This document shows, piece after piece, positions 56,005-59,700 of a stretch of DNA of 59,700 bases. Location of the stretch: NCBI RefSeq assembly GCF_006540005.1, contig NZ_BJOC01000016.1:1-59700 (forward strand). The letters are read 5' to 3'. Numbering within the stretch: the first letter of the stretch is position 1; each line of letters starts with the position of its first letter. Source of the DNA: Halomonas halmophila (lineage in GTDB: Bacteria > Pseudomonadota > Gammaproteobacteria > Pseudomonadales > Halomonadaceae). The notes under the pieces were generated by a model. It did no database searches, was not told the origin of the DNA, and was given only the letters and a program-made list of their open reading frames with translations. Position numbers and translations under genes: made by a program.

Positions 56005-57455
56005 CAGCACAGACGTCTTCCATGCTCGATCAGGCGCGTGAGGTATTGCTTGCGCCCGGTGGTCTCGATCTCGGCTCGCTCGATGCCGGGGTGGGGCATG
56101 CCATGGGGCCCGGCATCGATTATGCCGACCTGTATTTCCAGCGCAGCTGGCATGAGGGCTGGTCGCTCGAGGACGGCGAGGTCAAGGAGGCCAGCTACAA
56201 CATCGATGGCGGTGTCGGCGTGCGCGCCATGGCCGGCGAGAAGACCGGCTTCGCCTACTCCAATCAGATCACCGCCGATGCGCTGGCCGAAACGGGGCAG
56301 ACGGCCTCACGTATCGTGCGCAGTGGCCAGCGCCAGCACACCGGGGCGGGCATTCAGGTGAGCGCCGCGCCGTTCTATGCGGGTATCGACCCGCTGACGG
56401 GGCTGTCCGCCGACGACAAGATCGCCATGCTCAAGCTCGCCGATCGCGTGGCGCGTGCTGCCGATCCGGCGGTCGAGCAGGTGAGCGCCTCGCTGTCCGG
56501 CGTGCATGAAGTGGTGCTCGTGCGTGCCAGTGATGGCACCCAGGCGGTGGACATTCGCCCCCTGGTGCGCTTCAACGTCAGTGTCATCGTGGTGCGCAAC
56601 GGTCGTCGTGAGCGCGGCAGTGCCGGAGGCGGCGGCCGCTATACGATGTCGCGTCTGCGCGATGACAATGTCGCCGAGCGCTTCGCCAGGGAAGCCGTGC
56701 GTCAGGCGCTGGTCAATCTCGAGGCGGTGGATGCGCCGGCCGGCCAGCTGCCCGTCGTGCTCGGGGCCGGCTGGCCCGGCATTCTGTTGCACGAAGCCGT
56801 GGGCCATGGTCTGGAGGGCGACTTCAACCGCAAGGGCAGCTCGGCCTTTGCCGGCCGCATGGGCGAGCGCGTGGCGGCGCCCGGTGTCACCGTGGTCGAT
56901 GATGCGACCCTGGCCGATCGGCGCGGCTCGATGAGTGTCGATGACGAGGGTACCCCGGGACAGTACACGCCCCTGATCGAGGACGGCATCCTGACCGGCT
57001 ATATGCAGGACAAGCTCAATGCCCGCCTGATGGGCATGGCGCCGACCGGCAATGCCCGCCGCGAGTCCTTCGCCCACCTGCCCATGCCGCGCATGACCAA
57101 TACCTACATGCAGGCCGGCGAGGATGACCCGGAAGACATCATCCGCAGTGTCGATCGCGGTATCTATGCCGTCAGCTTCGGGGGCGGGCAGGTGGATATC
57201 ACCTCGGGCAAGTTCGTGTTCTCGGCCAATGAGGCCTACCTGATCGAGAACGGCCGCATCACGGCCCCGGTCAAGGGCGCTACCCTGATCGGCAACGGCC
57301 CCGAAGCCATGGGCCGTGTCTCGATGATCGGCCATGACATGGAACTCGACAGCGGCGTCGGCGTCTGCGGCAAGGAGGGGCAGGGCGTCCCGGTCGGGGT
57401 GGGACAGCCGACCCTCAAGCTCGACGAACTGACCGTCGGCGGGACGGAGTCCTAG
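56001..57455 (+). CDS. tldD: Metalloprotease TldD
   Basis: TldD forms a heterodimer with PmbA/TldE and degrades unfolded peptides, including microcin and CcdA-type substrates. The 484-aa product has the zinc-binding [11 protein letters not shown] (about residues 263-273) and the C-terminal Cys/Gly-rich end [17 protein letters not shown]. It overlaps yhdP by 4 bp (ATGA). Its partner is encoded nearby at 58270-59610. Confidence 0.96.
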   Translation: MTAQTSSMLDQAREVLLAPGGLDLGSLDAGVGHAMGPGIDYADLYFQRSWHEGWSLEDGEVKEASYNIDGGVGVRAMAGEKTGFAYSNQITADALAETGQTASRIVRSGQRQHTGAGIQVSAAPFYAGIDPLTGLSADDKIAMLKLADRVARAADPAVEQVSASLSGVHEVVLVRASDGTQAVDIRPLVRFNVSVIVVRNGRRERGSAGGGGRYTMSRLRDDNVAERFAREAVRQALVNLEAVDAPAGQLPVVLGAGWPGILLHEAVGHGLEGDFNRKGSSAFAGRMGERVAAPGVTVVDDATLADRRGSMSVDDEGTPGQYTPLIEDGILTGYMQDKLNARLMGMAPTGNARRESFAHLPMPRMTNTYMQAGEDDPEDIIRSVDRGIYAVSFGGGQVDITSGKFVFSANEAYLIENGRITAPVKGATLIGNGPEAMGRVSMIGHDMELDSGVGVCGKEGQGVPVGVGQPTLKLDELTVGGTES

Positions 57456-57456
57456 C

Positions 57457-57623
57457 AGAAGAGGGAAGAGGGAAGAGGGAAGAGAAAAATAGAGGTCTGG
57501 TCCGCGGCACAGGTCTGGTATGGGGTTGGCGCCGGCCGCGAATTTCTTCCTTCTTCAAGGCGCGTAGCGCCGCACTTCAAGCGGCTTAGCCGCGCTCTTC
57601 CCTCTTGCAGCGGCGTAGCCGCT
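57457..57623. repeat. Heptad-unit repeat with three small hairpins, locus E
   Basis: After the tldD stop come four 7-bp units AGAAGAG, GGAAGAG, GGAAGAG, GGAAGAG (57457-57484). Complementary units TTCTTCC, TTCTTCA (57544-57557) and CTCTTCC, CTCTTGC (57595-57608) follow. Between and after these lie three G/C hairpins with 3-nt loops: GGCGC-GTA-GCGCC (57559-57571), GCGGC-TTA-GCCGC (57581-57593) and AGCGGC-GTA-GCCGCT (57609-57623). The last overlaps the yjgA stop codon. Confidence 0.65.
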
Positions 57624-58125
57624 AGAGCCCTGCTGTCTCGCGGATCAGCTTGAACAGCCGGCGGGCGCTGGTGGGGGGCTTGCCCTGGTCGCGTTCGCGG
57701 CGGGCGTTGCGGATCAGCTGGCGCAGGGCCTGGCGGTCGGTGTCCGGGTAGTCCTCGATGAAGGCGGCGACGGCGTCATCCCCTTCATCGATCAGGCGGT
57801 CGCGCCATTTCTCCAGGCGATGAAAGGCGTGATCGCGCTGCAGCTGTTCGCGTTCGAGGCTGTCGAAGACCGCCTGGATGCCGTCGAGGTCTTCCCGACG
57901 CATCAGCTTGCCGATGTACTGCATGTGGCGGCGGCGGGCTTCACGGCTGCGGATGCGGCCGGTTTCCTCGATGGCGGCCAGCAGTTCGTCGGAAAGGGGA
58001 AAGCGCGCGCGCTCGGCCGCCTGCATGGCGATCAACTGCTCGCCGAGGGCCTGCAGGGCATGCATCTCGCGCTTCTGCTGAGACTTGCTGGGCCGCTCGT
58101 CGGCCGGAGAATCATCCTGGGTCAT
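57622..58125 (-). CDS. darP: Ribosome-associated protein YjgA (DarP)
   Basis: A 167-aa DUF615 protein, involved in late 50S assembly. It has the typical PSKSQQKREMHALQALGE start, the RSREARRRHMQYIGKLMR segment (about residues 58-75) and a conserved helical C-terminus (RQALRQLIRNARRERDQG). In many gammaproteobacteria it is divergent from pmbA, exactly as here. Confidence 0.94.
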   Translation of the reverse strand: MTQDDSPADERPSKSQQKREMHALQALGEQLIAMQAAERARFPLSDELLAAIEETGRIRSREARRRHMQYIGKLMRREDLDGIQAVFDSLEREQLQRDHAFHRLEKWRDRLIDEGDDAVAAFIEDYPDTDRQALRQLIRNARRERDQGKPPTSARRLFKLIRETAGL

Positions 58126-58269
58126 GCCGTGTCCTGTATGGCGTCGGGTCGTGAAGGCAACACGCTGCGTGGCGCAAGAGAATCAGTATACCAGCCCGCC
58201 ACGGCGGGATGGCAAAACACGCTATGAAGAGTGCCGGCCTGCTGGCCGGCCGAGTGAGGAGACAGATCG

Positions 58270-59610
58270 ATGACACAGGCTTTCGATGCCGCCGCCCAGC
58301 AGGCCCTGCTGGAAACCCGGGCCGAAGCGGCCCTGGCCCTGGCACGCCGGCTGGGAGCCGATGCCTGCGAGGTCGGTGCCAGTGTCGATCAGGGGATCGG
58401 CGTCAGCGTGCGGGAGGGCGACGTGGAGACCGTCGAGCTGTCCCGCGATCAGGGCATCGCGGTGACCGTCTATGTTGGTCAGCGCAAGGGCAGCGCCTCC
58501 TCGTCGGATGCCAGCGAGGCATCCGTGCGCGATGTGGTGGAAAAGGCCCTGGCCATTGCCCGCTATACCGGCGAGGATCCTGCCGCCGGTCTGGCGGATG
58601 CCGAGCTGATGGCGACCTCCTTTCCGGACCTGCAGGTGCATCACCCCTGGCCACTCACGACCGAGGAGGCCATCGAACTGGCCCTGACCTGTGAAAGCGC
58701 CGGTCGTGGCGTCGAGGGCATCCGCAGCTCGGAAGGCGCGAGCCTGTCCAGCGGCGAAGGGGTGCATGTCTACGGCAACAGCCATGGCTTTCTGGGCAGC
58801 CAGCGTGGCAGCCGGCATTCGCTGTCGTGCCTGCTGATCGCCGAGGATGCTGCCGGCATGCAGCGCGACTATGATTTCACCACGGCTCGTGATCCGCGCG
58901 CCCTGCGCGATGCCGCGGAAGTGGGCCGGAGCGCTGCGGATCGCACGCTGCGCCGGCTCGGTGCCCAGGGGCTTGCCACCGGGCGCATGCCGGTGATGTT
59001 CGATCCGTCCCTGGCCTCCGGGCTGGTGGGCCATCTGATGGGGGCCATTGCCGGCGGTGCCCAGTTCCGCCAGGCCTCCTTCCTGTGCGACCGCCTGAAC
59101 ACCATGCTGTTTCCCGAGTGGTTCTCGTTAAGTGAGCGGCCCATGGAAGTCGGCGCGATGGCCAGCAGCCCCTTCGATGGAGATGGCGTCCAGACCCGGG
59201 ACAATGTCTTCATCGACCAGGGGCGCCTGGCCAGCTACATGCTGTCGGCCTACAGCGCCCGTCGCCTGGGCATGTCGACCACCGGCAATGCCGGCGGCGC
59301 GCGCAACCTGCGCATCGAGGCGCCGCTCGAGTCCCAACAGGCCCTGTTGTCTCGCATGGACAAGGGAGTGCTGGTGACCGAGCTGATGGGGCAGGGCGTG
59401 AACAGCGTGACCGGCGACTACTCGCGCGGCGCCGCCGGCTTCTGGGTCGAGAACGGCCGGATTCAGCACCCGGTGGAGGAATTCACCATCGCCGGCAACC
59501 TGGAGACGATGTTCCAGGGGCTGGTGGGCATCGGCGACGACATCGATACCCGCGGCAGCATCCACACCGGCAGCTGGCTGATCGACGAGATGACCATCGC
59601 CGGGGGGTGA
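58270..59610 (+). CDS. pmbA: Metalloprotease PmbA/TldE
   Basis: The partner of TldD: the 446-aa product (E. coli 450) has the family architecture, with VSVREGDVETVELSRDQGI and the C-terminal FWVENGRIQHPVEEFTIAGN, and lacks the HExxxH zinc motif present in TldD, as expected of TldE. The ATG at 58270 is preceded by a GAGGAGAC sequence. It is divergent from yjgA. Confidence 0.96.
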   Translation: MTQAFDAAAQQALLETRAEAALALARRLGADACEVGASVDQGIGVSVREGDVETVELSRDQGIAVTVYVGQRKGSASSSDASEASVRDVVEKALAIARYTGEDPAAGLADAELMATSFPDLQVHHPWPLTTEEAIELALTCESAGRGVEGIRSSEGASLSSGEGVHVYGNSHGFLGSQRGSRHSLSCLLIAEDAAGMQRDYDFTTARDPRALRDAAEVGRSAADRTLRRLGAQGLATGRMPVMFDPSLASGLVGHLMGAIAGGAQFRQASFLCDRLNTMLFPEWFSLSERPMEVGAMASSPFDGDGVQTRDNVFIDQGRLASYMLSAYSARRLGMSTTGNAGGARNLRIEAPLESQQALLSRMDKGVLVTELMGQGVNSVTGDYSRGAAGFWVENGRIQHPVEEFTIAGNLETMFQGLVGIGDDIDTRGSIHTGSWLIDEMTIAGG

Positions 59611-59616
59611 GCCCGG

Positions 59617-59700
59617 CCCGGCTGCGCCGGGAGCTATAAGCTGTAAGCTTTAAGCGGTAAGAAAAATCTTGACCCACCGGGGGCTAGAAAGTTTTCTGGC
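59617..59700. repeat. Heptad-unit repeat, locus F (cut by window end)
   Basis: Immediately after pmbA: a hairpin CCCGGC-TGC-GCCGGG (59617-59631), the units GCTATAA, GCTGTAA, GCTTTAA, GCGGTAA (59633-59660), and an A/T-rich core. It is a near copy of 5253-5335 in the ychF-pth gap, with four substitutions and one indel by eye. The complementary right arm would lie beyond the window. Confidence 0.75.

Overview
The window reads as a single chromosomal stretch of a high-GC gammaproteobacterium, most likely a member of the Halomonadaceae (Halomonas or a close relative). That placement is an inference. It rests on the housekeeping gene orders (ispE-tRNA-Gln-prs, hemA-prfA-prmC, gatCAB next to mreBCD-maf-rng-yhdP-tldD), on the large polyamine and methylamine catabolic content, and on an omega-transaminase that looks like the Halomonas elongata putrescine transaminase. 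I see no phage, insertion sequence, integron or CRISPR array.

Layout. 1-16.2 kb is housekeeping: prc (interrupted by a frameshift) divergent from an M18 aminopeptidase; tRNA-Met; ychF, pth, rplY, prs, tRNA-Gln, ispE, lolB and a TPR lipoprotein on the minus strand; then hemA, prfA, prmC, an lrp-type regulator and moeB on the plus strand. 16.3-25.6 kb is a plus-strand polyamine uptake and gamma-glutamylation block: a puuB-like oxidase, potABCD, puuA, a second potD, and a second puuB-like oxidase with its own promoter. 25.8-35.7 kb is a one-carbon block: a dimethylglycine/sarcosine dehydrogenase-like flavoprotein and a complete soluble NAD-dependent formate dehydrogenase operon (fdsGBACD), divergent from a ModE/LysR-like HTH regulator with a periplasmic-binding-protein-like domain. 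35.7-43.4 kb is a second polyamine block: a NhaC-type antiporter, a second puuA, puuD, a putrescine transaminase, puuC and puuR. 43.4-59.6 kb returns to housekeeping: a DUF421 membrane protein, gatCAB, mreBCD, maf, rng, yhdP, tldD, yjgA and pmbA.

How the genes work together. Putrescine would be imported by PotABCD (with two alternative PotD proteins), gamma-glutamylated by PuuA, oxidised by PuuB-like enzymes or transaminated by the SpuC-like enzyme, oxidised by PuuC and hydrolysed by PuuD to GABA, with PuuR as the probable local repressor. The one-carbon block would demethylate a methylated glycine and could dispose of the resulting C1 unit through formate to CO2 while making NADH.

Most notable observations: (1) a family of intergenic elements built from degenerate 7-bp tandem units, usually as inverted arms, at six loci (two of them near-identical copies 54 kb apart); (2) mreC appears to start at an ATC codon placed 6 nt after a strong Shine-Dalgarno sequence; (3) a single-base frameshift separates the signal peptide of Prc from its protease domains; (4) well-formed candidate operators in the fds/fdsR, puuA/puuD and puuB control regions. 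Coordinates and motifs were read by eye; no database search was possible.
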